64,000 bases of DNA. Source: Haliotis asinina (lineage: Eukaryota; Mollusca; Gastropoda; Lepetellida; Haliotidae). Shown here in pieces: positions 1 to 8,863 of this stretch (positions are counted from its first letter, which is position 1; every line of letters starts with the position of its first letter). The translations under genes were made by a program, and so were the position numbers. The notes under the pieces were generated by a model. It did not search any database. It worked only from the letters and a program-made list of their open reading frames with translations, and was not told the origin of the DNA. The stretch lies in contig NC_090295.1 of NCBI RefSeq assembly GCF_037392515.1, forward strand, positions 13,783,001 to 13,847,000, read 5' to 3'.

Positions 1-6
1 TGGTAG
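1..6 (+). other. Last 6 bp of a preceding spacer
   Basis: These bases equal the end of every spacer directly before the tRNA, so the array continues to the left of the window. Confidence 0.9.
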
Positions 7-13
7 GTCCCTG

Positions 14-24
14 TAGCGCAGGGG
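14..24 (+). promoter_or_regulatory. Pol III A box (representative, unit 1)
   Basis: TAGCGCAGGGG covers tRNA positions 8-18 and fits the type 2 Pol III A-box pattern TRGYNNARNNG. The same element sits 7 bp into every tRNA except where D-arm variants alter it. Confidence 0.85.
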
Positions 25-57
25 ATAGCGCGCTGGACTTCTAATCCAGAGGCCGTG

Positions 58-68
58 GGTTCGAATCC
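58..68 (+). promoter_or_regulatory. Pol III B box (representative, unit 1)
   Basis: GGTTCGAATCC contains the TFIIIC-bound B-box core GWTCRANNC. T54 to A58 are unchanged in all 197 copies by my reading; G53 is altered only at 16267-16339 and 18868-18940. Confidence 0.88.
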
Positions 69-87
69 CACCAGGGATGCAGCAACA

Positions 88-92
88 TTTTT
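88..92 (+). terminator. Pol III terminator, first T-run (representative)
   Basis: TTTTT begins 9 bp after the tRNA 3' end. Runs of four or more T on the non-template strand stop Pol III. Present as T5 in most units, as T6 at 2935, 3911 and 6189, and interrupted in ten units noted in their entries. Confidence 0.85.
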
Positions 93-101
93 AGCACTTT
101 A

Positions 102-105
102 TTTT
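102..105 (+). terminator. Second T-run (T4), weak Pol III terminator
   Basis: TTTT at +23 to +26 from the tRNA end. T4 is a minimal terminator in some eukaryotes; here it would be a partial backup. Confidence 0.5.
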
Positions 106-114
106 GGAAACAGA

Positions 115-120
115 TTTTTT
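115..120 (+). terminator. Third T-run (T6), backup Pol III terminator
   Basis: TTTTTT at +36 to +41, retained as T6 in nearly all units, including those where the first run is broken. A few left-hand units shorten it. Read-through to here would give a precursor about 40 nt longer at its 3' end. Confidence 0.7.
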
Positions 121-281
121 GACCAAATGCCTTCACTTTGTGTTTTAATGACCATCCTCTTCATATCATCACTGACACTGACAAATGAGGGTCCCCTGCC
201 ATTTCCTCCTACGGCCTTTACCTACATTGTCGTATAATATCACTATCCACAAGTGTTTTGGTGTTCGCTATGAGTGAAAGG

Positions 282-289
282 AATATATG
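282..289 (+). promoter_or_regulatory. TATA-like upstream element (representative, before unit 2)
   Basis: AATATATG lies about 43-50 bp upstream of the next tRNA and recurs in almost every unit, with variants such as aaatatg and acatatg. Some tRNA genes use an upstream TATA-like site near -30; this one is farther out, so a promoter role is only a suggestion. Confidence 0.3.
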
Positions 290-331
290 ACATGGTAGAA
301 AGTTTCATCAAAATGTCCTGGTCGTTGGTAG

Positions 332-404
332 GTCCCTGTAGCGCAGGGGATAGCGCGCTGGACTTCTAATCCAGAGGCCGTGGGTTCGAATCCCACCAGG
401 GATG
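332..404 (+). tRNA. tRNA-Arg-TCT: tRNA-Arg(UCU), unit 2
   Basis: Consensus 73-mer. Spacer CITE. Confidence 0.95.
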
Positions 405-656
405 CAGCAACGTTTTTAGCACTTTATTTTGGAAACGGATTTTTTGACCAAATGCCTTCACTTTGTGTTTTAATGACCATCCTCTTCATATCATCACTGA
501 CACTGACAAATGAGGGTCCCCTGCCATTTCCTCCTACGGCCTTTACCTACTTTGTGGTATAATATCACTATCCACAAGTGTTTTGGTGTTCGCTATGAGT
601 GAAAGGAATATATGACATGGTAGAACGTTTCATCAAAATGTCCTGGTCGTTGGTAG

Positions 657-729
657 GTTCCTGTAGCGCAGGGGATAGCGCGCTGGACTTCTAATCCAGA
701 CACAGTGGGTTCGAATCCCACCAGGGATG
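657..729 (+). tRNA. tRNA-Arg-TCT: tRNA-Arg(UCU), unit 3, variable-loop variant
   Basis: C3T turns C3:G70 into a U:G wobble, and the variable loop reads ACACA. Stems otherwise intact. Subfamily shared with units 6, 16 and 25. Spacer CIKE. Confidence 0.88.
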
Positions 730-982
730 CAGCAACGTTTTTAGCACTTTATTTTGGAAACGGATTTTTTGACCAAATGCCTTCACTTTGTGTTTTAATG
801 ACTATCCTCTTCATATCATCACTTAAGCTGACAAATGAGGGTCCCCTGCCATTTCCTCCTACGGCCTTTTACCTACTTTGTGGTATAATATCACTATCCA
901 CAAGTGTTTTGGTGTTCGCTATGAGTGAAAGGAATATATGGCATGGTAGAACGTTTCATCAAAATGTCCTGGTCGTTGGTAG

Positions 983-1055
983 GTCCCTGTAGCGCAGTGC
1001 ATAGGGCGCTGGACTTCTAATCCAGAGGCCGTGGGTTCGAGTCCCACCACGGATG
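983..1055 (+). pseudogene. Degenerate tRNA-Arg(UCU), unit 4
   Basis: The D-loop reads AGTGCATA, losing the canonical G18-G19 pair. C23G breaks a D-stem pair, A59G alters the T-loop and G68C breaks the C5:G68 acceptor pair. The UCU anticodon remains. Probably not a stable tRNA. Spacer CIQE. Confidence 0.7.
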
Positions 1056-1307
1056 CAGCAACGTTTTTAGCACTTTATTTTGGAAACGGATGTTTTGACC
1101 AAATGCCTTCACTTTGCGTTTTAATGACCATCCTCTTTATATCATCACTTCAACTGAGAAATGAGGGTCCCCTGCCATTTCCTCCTACGGCTTTTACCTA
1201 CTTTGTGGTATAATATCACTATCCACAAGTGTTTTGGTGTTCGCTATGAGTGAAAGGAATATATGTCATGGTAGAACGTTTCATCAAAATGTCCTAGTCG
1301 TTGTTAG

Positions 1308-1380
1308 GTCCCTGTAGCGCAGGGGATAGCGCGCTGGACTTCTAATCCAGAGGCCATGGGTTCGAATCCCACCAGGGATG
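1308..1380 (+). tRNA. tRNA-Arg-TCT: tRNA-Arg(UCU), unit 5, T-stem variant
   Basis: G49A gives an A:C mismatch with C65 at the base of the T-stem. Begins the seven-unit block repeated from 4562. Spacer CIKV. Confidence 0.85.
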
Positions 1381-1633
1381 CAGCAACGTTTTTAGCACTT
1401 TATTTTGGAAACAGATTTTTTGACCAAATGCCTTCACTTTGTGTTTTAATGACCATCCTCTTCATATCATCACTTAAACTGACAAATGTGGGTCCCCTGC
1501 CATTTCCTCCTACGGCCTTTTACCTACTTTGTGGTATAATATCACTATCCACAAGTGTTTTGGTGTTCGCTATGAGTGAAAGGAATATATGACATGGTAG
1601 AACGTTTCATCAAAATGTCCTGGTCGTTGGTAG

Positions 1634-1706
1634 GTTCCTGTAGCGCAGGGGATAGCGCGCTGGACTTCTAATCCAGACACAGTGGGTTCGAATCCCACCA
1701 GGGATG
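1634..1706 (+). tRNA. tRNA-Arg-TCT: tRNA-Arg(UCU), unit 6, variable-loop variant
   Basis: C3T and variable loop ACACA, as in unit 3. Spacer CIKE. Confidence 0.88.
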
Positions 1707-1959
1707 CAGCAACGTTTTTAGCACTTTATTTTGGAAACGGATTTTTTGACCAAATGCCTTCACTTTGTGTTTTAATGACTATCCTCTTCATATCATCACT
1801 TAAGCTGACAAATGAGGGTCCCCTGCCATTTCCTCCTACGGCCTTTTACCTACTTTGTGGTATAATATCACTATCCACAAGTGTTTTGGTGTTCGCTATG
1901 AGTGAAAGGAATATATGGCATGGTAGAACGTTTCATCAAAATGTCCTGGTCGTTGGTAG

Positions 1960-2032
1960 GTCCCTGTAGCGCAGGGCATAGCGCGCTGGACTTCTAATCC
2001 AGAGGCCGTGGGTTCGAGTCCCACCACGGATG
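1960..2032 (+). tRNA. tRNA-Arg-TCT: tRNA-Arg(UCU), unit 7, impaired variant
   Basis: G18C (canonical G19, which pairs with C56 in the tRNA elbow), A59G, and G68C opposite C5. Probably weakened. Spacer CIQE. Confidence 0.75.
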
Positions 2033-2284
2033 CAGCAACGTTTTTAGCACTTTATTTTGGAAACGGATGTTTTGACCAAATGCCTTCACTTTGCGTTTTA
2101 ATGACCATCCTCTTTATATCATCACTTCAACTGAGAAATGAGGGTCCCCTGCCATTTCCTCCTACGGCTTTTACCTACTTTGTGGTATAATATCACTATC
2201 CACAAGTGTTTTGGTGTTCGCTATGAGTGAAAGGAATATATGTCATGGTATAACGTTTCATCAAAATGTCCTAGTCGTTGGTAG

Positions 2285-2357
2285 GTCCCTGTAGCGCAGG
2301 GGATAGCGCGCTGGACTTCTAATCCAGAGGCCATGGGTTCGAATCCCACCAGGGATG
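2285..2357 (+). tRNA. tRNA-Arg-TCT: tRNA-Arg(UCU), unit 8, T-stem variant
   Basis: G49A. Spacer CITE. Confidence 0.85.
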
Positions 2358-2609
2358 CAGCAACGTTTTTAGCACTTTATTTTGGAAACAGATTTTTTGA
2401 CCAAATGCCTTCACTTTGTGTTTTAATGACCATCCTCTTCATATCATCACTGACACTGACAAATGAGGGTCCCCTGCCATTTCCTCCTACGGCCTTTACC
2501 TACTTTGTGGTATAATATCACTATCCACAAGTGTTTTGGTGTTCGCTATGAGTGAAAGGAATATATGGCATGGTAGAACGTTTCATCAAAATGTCCTGGT
2601 CGTTGGTAG

Positions 2610-2682
2610 GTCCCTGTAGCGCAGGGAATAGCGCGCTGGACTTCTAATCCAGACGCCGTGGGTTCGAATCCCACCAGGGATG
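2610..2682 (+). tRNA. tRNA-Arg-TCT: tRNA-Arg(UCU), unit 9, D-loop variant
   Basis: G18A (canonical G19) and G45C in the variable loop. Spacer CIKE, with ccacaggtg near its middle. Confidence 0.85.
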
Positions 2683-2934
2683 CAGCAACGTTTTTAGCAC
2701 TTTACTTTGGAAACGGATTTTTTGACCAAATGCCTTCACTTTGTGTTTTAATGACCATCCTCTTCATATCATCACTTAAACTGACAAATGAGGGTCCCCT
2801 GCCATTTCCTCCTACGGCCTTTACCTACTTTGTGGTATAATATCACTATCCACAGGTGTTTTGGTGTTCGCTATGAGTGAAAGGAATATATGCCATGGAA
2901 GACCGTTTCATCAAAATGTCCTGGTCGTTGGTAG

Positions 2935-3007
2935 GTCCCTGTAGCGCAGGGGATAGCGCGCTGGACTTCTAATCCAGAGGCCGTGGGTTCGAATCCCACC
3001 AGGGATG
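2935..3007 (+). tRNA. tRNA-Arg-TCT: tRNA-Arg(UCU), unit 10
   Basis: Consensus 73-mer. First terminator run is T6. Spacer CIKE. Confidence 0.95.
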
Positions 3008-3260
3008 CAGCAACTTTTTTGGCACTTTATTTTGGAAACGGATTTTTTGACCAAATGCCTTCACTTTGTGTTTTAATGACCATCCTCTTCATATCATCAC
3101 TTAAACTGACAAATGAGGGTCCCCTGCCATTTCCTCCTACGGCCTTTTACCTATTATGTGGTATAATATCACTATCCACAAGTGTTTTGGTGTTCGCTAT
3201 GAGTGAAAGGAATATATGACATGGTAGAACGTTTCATCAAAATGTCCTGGTCGTTGGTAG

Positions 3261-3333
3261 GTCCCTGTAGCGCAGGGCATAGCGCGCTGGACTTCTAATC
3301 CAGAGGCCGTGGGTTCGAGTCCCACCAGGGATG
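3261..3333 (+). tRNA. tRNA-Arg-TCT: tRNA-Arg(UCU), unit 11, D-loop variant
   Basis: G18C and A59G. First T-run interrupted (TTTCT). Spacer CIKE. Confidence 0.82.
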
Positions 3334-3585
3334 CAGCAACGTTTCTAGCACTTTATTTTGGAAACGGATTTTTTGACCAAATGCCTTCACTTTGTGTTTT
3401 AATGACCATCCTCTTCATATCATCACTTAAACTGACAAATGAGGGTCCCCTGCCATTTCCTCCTACGGCCTTTACCTACTTTGTGGTATAATATCACTAT
3501 CCACAAGTGTTTTGGTGTTCGCTATGAGTGAAAGGAATATATGTCATGGTAGAACGTTTCATCAAAATGTCCTAGTCGTTGTTAG

Positions 3586-3658
3586 GTCCCTGTAGCGCAG
3601 GGGATAGCGCGCTGGACTTCTAATCCAGAGGCCATGGGTTCGAATCCCACCAGGGATG
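3586..3658 (+). tRNA. tRNA-Arg-TCT: tRNA-Arg(UCU), unit 12, T-stem variant
   Basis: G49A. The tRNA is of the unit 8 type but the following spacer matches unit 9 (tactttgg, ccacaggtg), so this is a recombinant unit. Spacer CIKE. Confidence 0.85.
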
Positions 3659-3910
3659 CAGCAACGTTTTTAGCACTTTACTTTGGAAACGGATTTTTTG
3701 ACCAAATGCCTTCACTTTGTGTTTTAATGACCATCCTCTTCATATCATCACTTAAACTGACAAATGAGGGTCCCCTGCCATTTCCTCCTACGGCCTTTAC
3801 CTACTTTGTGGTATAATATCACTATCCACAGGTGTTTTGGTGTTCGCTATGAGTGAAAGGAATATATGCCATGGAAGACCGTTTCATCAAAATGTCCTGG
3901 TCGTTGGTAG

Positions 3911-3983
3911 GTCCCTGTAGCGCAGGGGATAGCGCGCTGGACTTCTAATCCAGAGGCCGTGGGTTCGAATCCCACCAGGGATG
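3911..3983 (+). tRNA. tRNA-Arg-TCT: tRNA-Arg(UCU), unit 13
   Basis: Consensus 73-mer. First terminator run is T6; matches unit 10. Spacer CIKE. Confidence 0.95.
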
Positions 3984-4236
3984 CAGCAACTTTTTTGGCA
4001 CTTTATTTTGGAAACGGATTTTTTGACCAAATGCCTTCACTTTGTGTTTTAATGACCATCCTCTTCATATCATCACTTAAACTGACAAATGAGGGTCCCC
4101 TGCCATTTCCTCCTACGGCCTTTTACCTATTATGTGGTATAATATCACTATCCACAAGTGTTTTGGTGTTCGCTATGAGTGAAAGGAATATATGACATGG
4201 TAGAACGTTTCATCAAAATGTCCTGGTCGTTGGTAG

Positions 4237-4309
4237 GTCCCTGTAGCGCAGGGCATAGCGCGCTGGACTTCTAATCCAGAGGCCGTGGGTTCGAGTCCCA
4301 CCAGGGATG
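4237..4309 (+). tRNA. tRNA-Arg-TCT: tRNA-Arg(UCU), unit 14, D-loop variant
   Basis: G18C and A59G; first T-run interrupted. Matches unit 11. Spacer CIKE. Confidence 0.82.
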
Positions 4310-4561
4310 CAGCAACGTTTCTAGCACTTTATTTTGGAAACGGATTTTTTGACCAAATGCCTTCACTTTGTGTTTTAATGACCATCCTCTTCATATCATC
4401 ACTTAAACTGACAAATGAGGGTCCCCTGCCATTTCCTCCTACGGCCTTTACCTACTTTGTGGTATAATATCACTATCCACAAGTGTTTTGGTGTTCGCTA
4501 TGAGTGAAAGGAATATATGTCATGGTAGAACGTTTCATCAAAATGTCCTAGTCGTTGTTAG

Positions 4562-4634
4562 GTCCCTGTAGCGCAGGGGATAGCGCGCTGGACTTCTAAT
4601 CCAGAGGCCATGGGTTCGAATCCCACCAGGGATG
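4562..4634 (+). tRNA. tRNA-Arg-TCT: tRNA-Arg(UCU), unit 15, T-stem variant
   Basis: G49A. Spacer CIKV. Confidence 0.85.
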
Positions 4635-4887
4635 CAGCAACGTTTTTAGCACTTTATTTTGGAAACAGATTTTTTGACCAAATGCCTTCACTTTGTGTTT
4701 TAATGACCATCCTCTTCATATCATCACTTAAACTGACAAATGTGGGTCCCCTGCCATTTCCTCCTACGGCCTTTTACCTATTTTGTGGTATAATATCACT
4801 ATCCACAAGTGTTTTGGTGTTCGCTATGAGTGAAAGGAATATATGACATGGTAGAACGTTTCATCAAAATGTCCTGGTCGTTGGTAG

Positions 4888-4960
4888 GTTCCTGTAGCGC
4901 AGGGGATAGCGCGCTGGACTTCTAATCCAGACACAGTGGGTTCGAATCCCACCAGGGATG
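4888..4960 (+). tRNA. tRNA-Arg-TCT: tRNA-Arg(UCU), unit 16, variable-loop variant
   Basis: C3T and variable loop ACACA. Spacer CIKE. Confidence 0.88.
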
Positions 4961-5213
4961 CAGCAACGTTTTTAGCACTTTATTTTGGAAACGGACTTTT
5001 TGACCAAATGCCTTCACTTTGTGTTTTAATGACTATCCTCTTCATATCATCACTTAAGCTGACAAATGAGGGTCCCCTGCCATTTCCTCCTACGGCCTTT
5101 TACCTACTTTGTGGTATAATATCACTATCCACAAGTGTTTTGGTGTTCGCTATGAGTGAAAGGAATATATGGCATGGTAGAACGTTTCATCAAAATGTCC
5201 TGGTCGTTGGTAG

Positions 5214-5286
5214 GTCCCTGTAGCGCAGGGCATAGCGCGCTGGACTTCTAATCCAGAGGCCGTGGGTTCGAGTCCCACCAGGGATG
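5214..5286 (+). tRNA. tRNA-Arg-TCT: tRNA-Arg(UCU), unit 17, D-loop variant
   Basis: G18C and A59G. Spacer CIQE. Confidence 0.82.
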
Positions 5287-5538
5287 CAGCAACGTTTTTA
5301 GCACTTTATTTTGGAAACGGATGTTTTGACCAAATGCCTTCACTTTGCGTTTTAATGACCATCCTCTTTATATCATCACTTCAACTGAGAAATGAGGGTC
5401 CCCTGCCATTTCCTCCTACGGCTTTTACCTACTTTGTGGTATAATATCACTATCCACAAGTGTTTTGGTGTTCGCTATGAGTGAAAGGAATATATGTCAT
5501 GGTATAACGTTTCATCAAAATGTCCTAGTCGTTGGTAG

Positions 5539-5611
5539 GTCCCTGTAGCGCAGGGGATAGCGCGCTGGACTTCTAATCCAGAGGCCATGGGTTCGAATCC
5601 CACCAGGGATG
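5539..5611 (+). tRNA. tRNA-Arg-TCT: tRNA-Arg(UCU), unit 18, T-stem variant
   Basis: G49A. Spacer CITE. Confidence 0.85.
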
Positions 5612-5863
5612 CAGCAACGTTTTTAGCACTTTATTTTGGAAACAGATTTTTTGACCAAATGCCTTCACTTTGTGTTTTAATGACCATCCTCTTCATATCA
5701 TCACTGACACTGACAAATGAGGGTCCCCTGCCATTTCCTCCTACGGCCTTTACCTACTTTGTGGTATAATATCACTATCCACAAGTGTTTTGGTGTTCGC
5801 TATGAGTGAAAGGAATATATGGCATGGTAGAACGTTTCATCAAAATGTCCTGGTCGTTGGTAG

Positions 5864-5936
5864 GTCCCTGTAGCGCAGGGAATAGCGCGCTGGACTTCTA
5901 ATCCAGAGGCCGTGGGTTCGAATCCCACCAGGGATG
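5864..5936 (+). tRNA. tRNA-Arg-TCT: tRNA-Arg(UCU), unit 19, D-loop variant
   Basis: G18A. Spacer CIKV. Confidence 0.85.
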
Positions 5937-6188
5937 CAGCAACGTTTTTAGCACTTTACTTTGGAAACGGATTTTTTGACCAAATGCCTTCACTTTGTGT
6001 TTTAATGACCATCCTCTTCATATCATCACTTAAACTGACAAATGTGGGTCCCCTGCCATTTCCTCCTACGGCCTTTACCTACTTTGTGGTATAATATCAC
6101 TATCCACAGGTGTTTTGGTGTTCGCTATGAGTGAAAGGAATATATGGCATGGAAGACCGTTTCATCAAAATGTCCTGGTCGTTGGTAG

Positions 6189-6261
6189 GTCCCTGTAGCG
6201 CAGGGGATAGCGCGCTGGACTTCTAATCCAGAGGCCGTGGGTTCGAATCCCACCAGGGATG
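6189..6261 (+). tRNA. tRNA-Arg-TCT: tRNA-Arg(UCU), unit 20
   Basis: Consensus 73-mer. First terminator run is T6. Spacer CIKE. Confidence 0.95.
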
Positions 6262-6514
6262 CAGCAACTTTTTTGGCACTTTATTTTGGAAACGGATTTT
6301 TTGACCAAATGCCTTCACTTTGTGTTTTAATGACCATCCTCTTCATATCATCACTTAAACTGACAAATGAGGGTCCCCTGCCATTTCCTCCTACGGCCTT
6401 TTACCTATTATGTGGTATAATATCACTATCCACAAGTGTTTTGGTGTTCGCTATGAGTGAAAGGAATATATGACATGGTAGAACGTTTCATCAAAATGTC
6501 CTGGTCGTTGGTAG

Positions 6515-6587
6515 GTCCCTGTAGCGCAGGGCATAGCGCGCTGGACTTCTAATCCAGAGGCCGTGGGTTCGAGTCCCACCAGGGATG
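6515..6587 (+). tRNA. tRNA-Arg-TCT: tRNA-Arg(UCU), unit 21, D-loop variant
   Basis: G18C and A59G; first T-run interrupted. Spacer CIKE. Confidence 0.82.
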
Positions 6588-6839
6588 CAGCAACGTTTCT
6601 AGCACTTTATTTTGGAAACGGATTTTTTGACCAAATGCCTTCACTTTGTGTTTTAATGACCATCCTCTTCATATCATCACTTAAACTGACAAATGAGGGT
6701 CCCCTGCCATTTCCTCCTACGGCCTTTACCTACTTTGTGGTATAATGTCACTATCCACAAGTGTTTTGGTGTTCGCTATGAGTGAAAGGAATATATGTCA
6801 TGGTAGAACGTTTCATCAAAATGTCCTGGTCGTTGGTAG

Positions 6840-6912
6840 GTCCCTGTAGCGCAGGGCATAGCGCGCTGGACTTCTAATCCAGAGGCCGTGGGTTCGAATC
6901 TCACCAGGGATG
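6840..6912 (+). tRNA. tRNA-Arg-TCT: tRNA-Arg(UCU), unit 22, D-loop variant
   Basis: G18C, and C62T giving a G52:U62 wobble. Spacer CITE. Confidence 0.83.
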
Positions 6913-7164
6913 CAGCAACGTTTTTAGCACTTTATTTTGGAAACGGATTTTTTGACCAAATGCCTTCACTTTGTGTTTTAATGACCATCCTCTTTATATC
7001 ATCACTGACACTGACAAATGAGGGTCCCCTGCCATTTCCTCCTACGGCCTTTACCTACTTTGTGGCATAATATCACTATCCACAAGTGTTTTGGTGTTCG
7101 CTATGAGTGACAGGAATATATGGCATGGTAGAACGTTTCATCAAAATGTCCTGGTCGTTGGTAG

Positions 7165-7237
7165 GTCCCTGTAGCGCAGGGGATAGCGCGCTGGACTTCT
7201 AATCCAGAGGCCGTGGGTTCGAATCCCACCAGGGATG
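7165..7237 (+). tRNA. tRNA-Arg-TCT: tRNA-Arg(UCU), unit 23
   Basis: Consensus 73-mer. Spacer CITE. Confidence 0.95.
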
Positions 7238-7489
7238 CAGCAACGTTTTTAGCACTTTATTTTGGAAACGGATTTTTTGACCAAATGCCTTCACTTTGTG
7301 TTTTAATGACCATCCTCTTTATATCATCACTGACACTGACAAATGAGGGTCCCCTGCCATTTCCTCCTACGGCCTCTACCTACATTGTGGTATAATATCA
7401 CTATCCACAAGTGTTTTGGTGTTCACTATGAGTGAAAGGAATATATGTCATGGTAGAACGTTTCATCAAAATGTCCTAGTCGTTGTTAG

Positions 7490-7562
7490 GTCCCTGTAGC
7501 GCAGGGGATAGCGCGCTGGACTTCTAATCCAGAGGCCATGGGTTCGAATCCCACCAGGGATG
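7490..7562 (+). tRNA. tRNA-Arg-TCT: tRNA-Arg(UCU), unit 24, T-stem variant
   Basis: G49A. Matches unit 15. Spacer CIKV. Confidence 0.85.
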
Positions 7563-7815
7563 CAGCAACGTTTTTAGCACTTTATTTTGGAAACAGATTT
7601 TTTGACCAAATGCCTTCACTTTGTGTTTTAATGACCATCCTCTTCATATCATCACTTAAACTGACAAATGTGGGTCCCCTGCCATTTCCTCCTACGGCCT
7701 TTTACCTATTTTGTGGTATAATATCACTATCCACAAGTGTTTTGGTGTTCGCTATGAGTGAAAGGAATATATGACATGGTAGAACGTTTCATCAAAATGT
7801 CCTGGTCGTTGGTAG

Positions 7816-7888
7816 GTTCCTGTAGCGCAGGGGATAGCGCGCTGGACTTCTAATCCAGACACAGTGGGTTCGAATCCCACCAGGGATG
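7816..7888 (+). tRNA. tRNA-Arg-TCT: tRNA-Arg(UCU), unit 25, variable-loop variant
   Basis: C3T and variable loop ACACA; the last copy of this subfamily in the window. Spacer CITE. Confidence 0.88.
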
Positions 7889-8140
7889 CAGCAACGTTTT
7901 TAGCACTTTATTTTGGAAACGGATTTTTTGACCAAATGCCTTCACTTTGTGTTTTAATGACCATCCTCTTTATATCATCACTGACACTGACAAATGAGGG
8001 TCCCCTGCCATTTCCTCCTACGGCCTCTACCTACATTGTGGTATAATATCACTATCCACAAGTGTTTTGGTGTTCACTATGAGTGAAAGGAATATATGTC
8101 ATGGTAGAACGTTTCATCAAAATGTCCTGGTCGTTGGTAG

Positions 8141-8213
8141 GTCCCTGTAGCGCAGAGGATAGCGCGCTGGACTTCTAATCCAGAGGCCGTGGGTTCGAAT
8201 CCCACCAGGGATG
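8141..8213 (+). tRNA. tRNA-Arg-TCT: tRNA-Arg(UCU), unit 26
   Basis: G16A in the D-loop (AGAGGATA), which keeps canonical G18-G19. Spacer CITE. Confidence 0.92.
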
Positions 8214-8465
8214 CAGCAACGTTTTTAGCACTTTGTTTTGGAAACGGATTTTTTGACCAAATGCCTTCACTTTGTGTTTTAATGACCATCCTCTTTATAT
8301 CATCACTGACACTGACAAATGAGGGTCCCCTGCCATTTCCTCCTACGGCCTCTACCTACATTGTGGTATAATATCACTATCCACAAGTGTTTTGGTGTTC
8401 GCTATGAGTGAAAGGAATATATGTCATGGAAGAACTTTTCATCAAAATGTCCTGGTCGTTGGTAG

Positions 8466-8538
8466 GTCCCTGTAGCGCAGGGGATAGTGCGCTGGACTTC
8501 TAATCCAGAGGCCGTGGGTTCGAATCCCACCAGGGATG
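8466..8538 (+). tRNA. tRNA-Arg-TCT: tRNA-Arg(UCU), unit 27
   Basis: C23T gives a G12:U23 wobble in the D-stem. Shared with unit 32. Spacer CITE. Confidence 0.9.
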
Positions 8539-8790
8539 CAGCAACGTTTTTAGCACTTTATTTTGGAAACGGATTTTTTGACCAAATGCCTTCACTTTGT
8601 GTTTTAATGACCATCCTCTTTATATCATCACTGACACTGACAAATGAGGGTCCCCTGCCATTTCCTCCTACGGCCTCTACCTACACTGTGGTATAATATC
8701 ACTATCCACAAGTGTTTTGGTGTTCACTATGAGTGACAGGAATATATGGCATGGTAGAACGTTTCATCAAAATGTCCTGGTCGTTGGTAG

Positions 8791-8863
8791 GTCCCTGTAG
8801 CGCAGGGGATAGCGCGCTGGACTTCTAATCCAGAGGCCGTGGGTTCGAATCCCACCAGGGATG
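8791..8863 (+). tRNA. tRNA-Arg-TCT: tRNA-Arg(UCU), unit 28
   Basis: Consensus 73-mer. Spacer CITE with atcagtatcc. Confidence 0.95.

Larger units (their letters stand above)
7..79 (+). tRNA. tRNA-Arg-TCT: tRNA-Arg(UCU), unit 1; reference description
   Basis: Full 73-nt cloverleaf. Acceptor GTCCCTG pairs with CAGGGAT (G1:U72 wobble, then six Watson-Crick pairs). The D-stem is GCGC/GCGC around loop AGGGGATA, the anticodon stem CTGGA/TCCAG around loop CTTCTAA, the variable loop AGGCC, and the T-stem GTGGG/CCCAC around TTCGAAT; discriminator G73. U33 and A37 flank anticodon UCU, which decodes AGA. A20, C35 and U36 are present; these are recognised arginine identity positions in many organisms. 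There is no intron and no encoded CCA. It should be transcribed by Pol III from internal boxes and charged with arginine. It matches the array consensus exactly. Whether this copy is expressed cannot be read from sequence. Spacer CITE. Confidence 0.95.
80..331 (+). repeat. 252-bp spacer (representative, unit 1)
   Basis: This stretch separates successive tRNA genes and recurs with small changes 197 times. It is more AT-rich than the tRNA. It holds three T-runs near its start, a variable centre with most of the subfamily markers, and a 5' flank for the next tRNA. I see no further gene, no short tandem repeat and no transposon remnant. Open frames across it move with the DNA and are not supported as genes. 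Confidence 0.9.
1308..3585 (+). repeat. Seven-unit block, first copy (units 5-11)
   Basis: Units 5-11 recur in order as units 15-21 (4562-6839). Both copies are 2,278 bp and carry the same tRNA variant series: G49A; C3T with ACACA; D-loop C18; G49A; D-loop A18; consensus; C18 with A59G. Confidence 0.8.
4562..6839 (+). repeat. Seven-unit block, second copy (units 15-21)
   Basis: Repeats units 5-11 in order at an offset of 3,254 bp. Differences are few: unit 17 lacks the G68C of unit 7, and unit 19 lacks the G45C of unit 9 and carries gtggg in its spacer. Confidence 0.8.

Noticed and set aside
188-199. Spacer sequence ggtcccctgcc resembling the tRNA 5' end
   Set aside because: Only about nine bases match and no D-arm follows, so it is too short to call a tRNA fragment.
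55-237. Small open frame of about 60 codons starting inside each tRNA on the + strand (up to 95 codons in some units)
   Set aside because: It starts within the T-arm, usually at GTG, runs through the T-run terminators, and follows DNA identity. Units after 24719, 28294, 36419, 55583, 56883 and 60458 do not keep it, and the extra T in left-hand spacers changes its end. No sign of selection on protein.
226-240. gtataatat in the spacer as a bacterial -10 or Pol II TATA box
   Set aside because: It lies about 100 bp upstream of the next tRNA, has no partner element and no gene to serve, and is also altered to gtggcata in some units.
8077-8289. Open frame of 70 codons on the - strand across the tRNA (also at 9377, 11652, 13277, 15228 and 17829)
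   Set aside because: The peptide containing GFEPTASGL is the antisense translation of a tRNA T-arm and anticodon arm, a common spurious protein in databases. It is open only in units with tttgttttgg after the tRNA.
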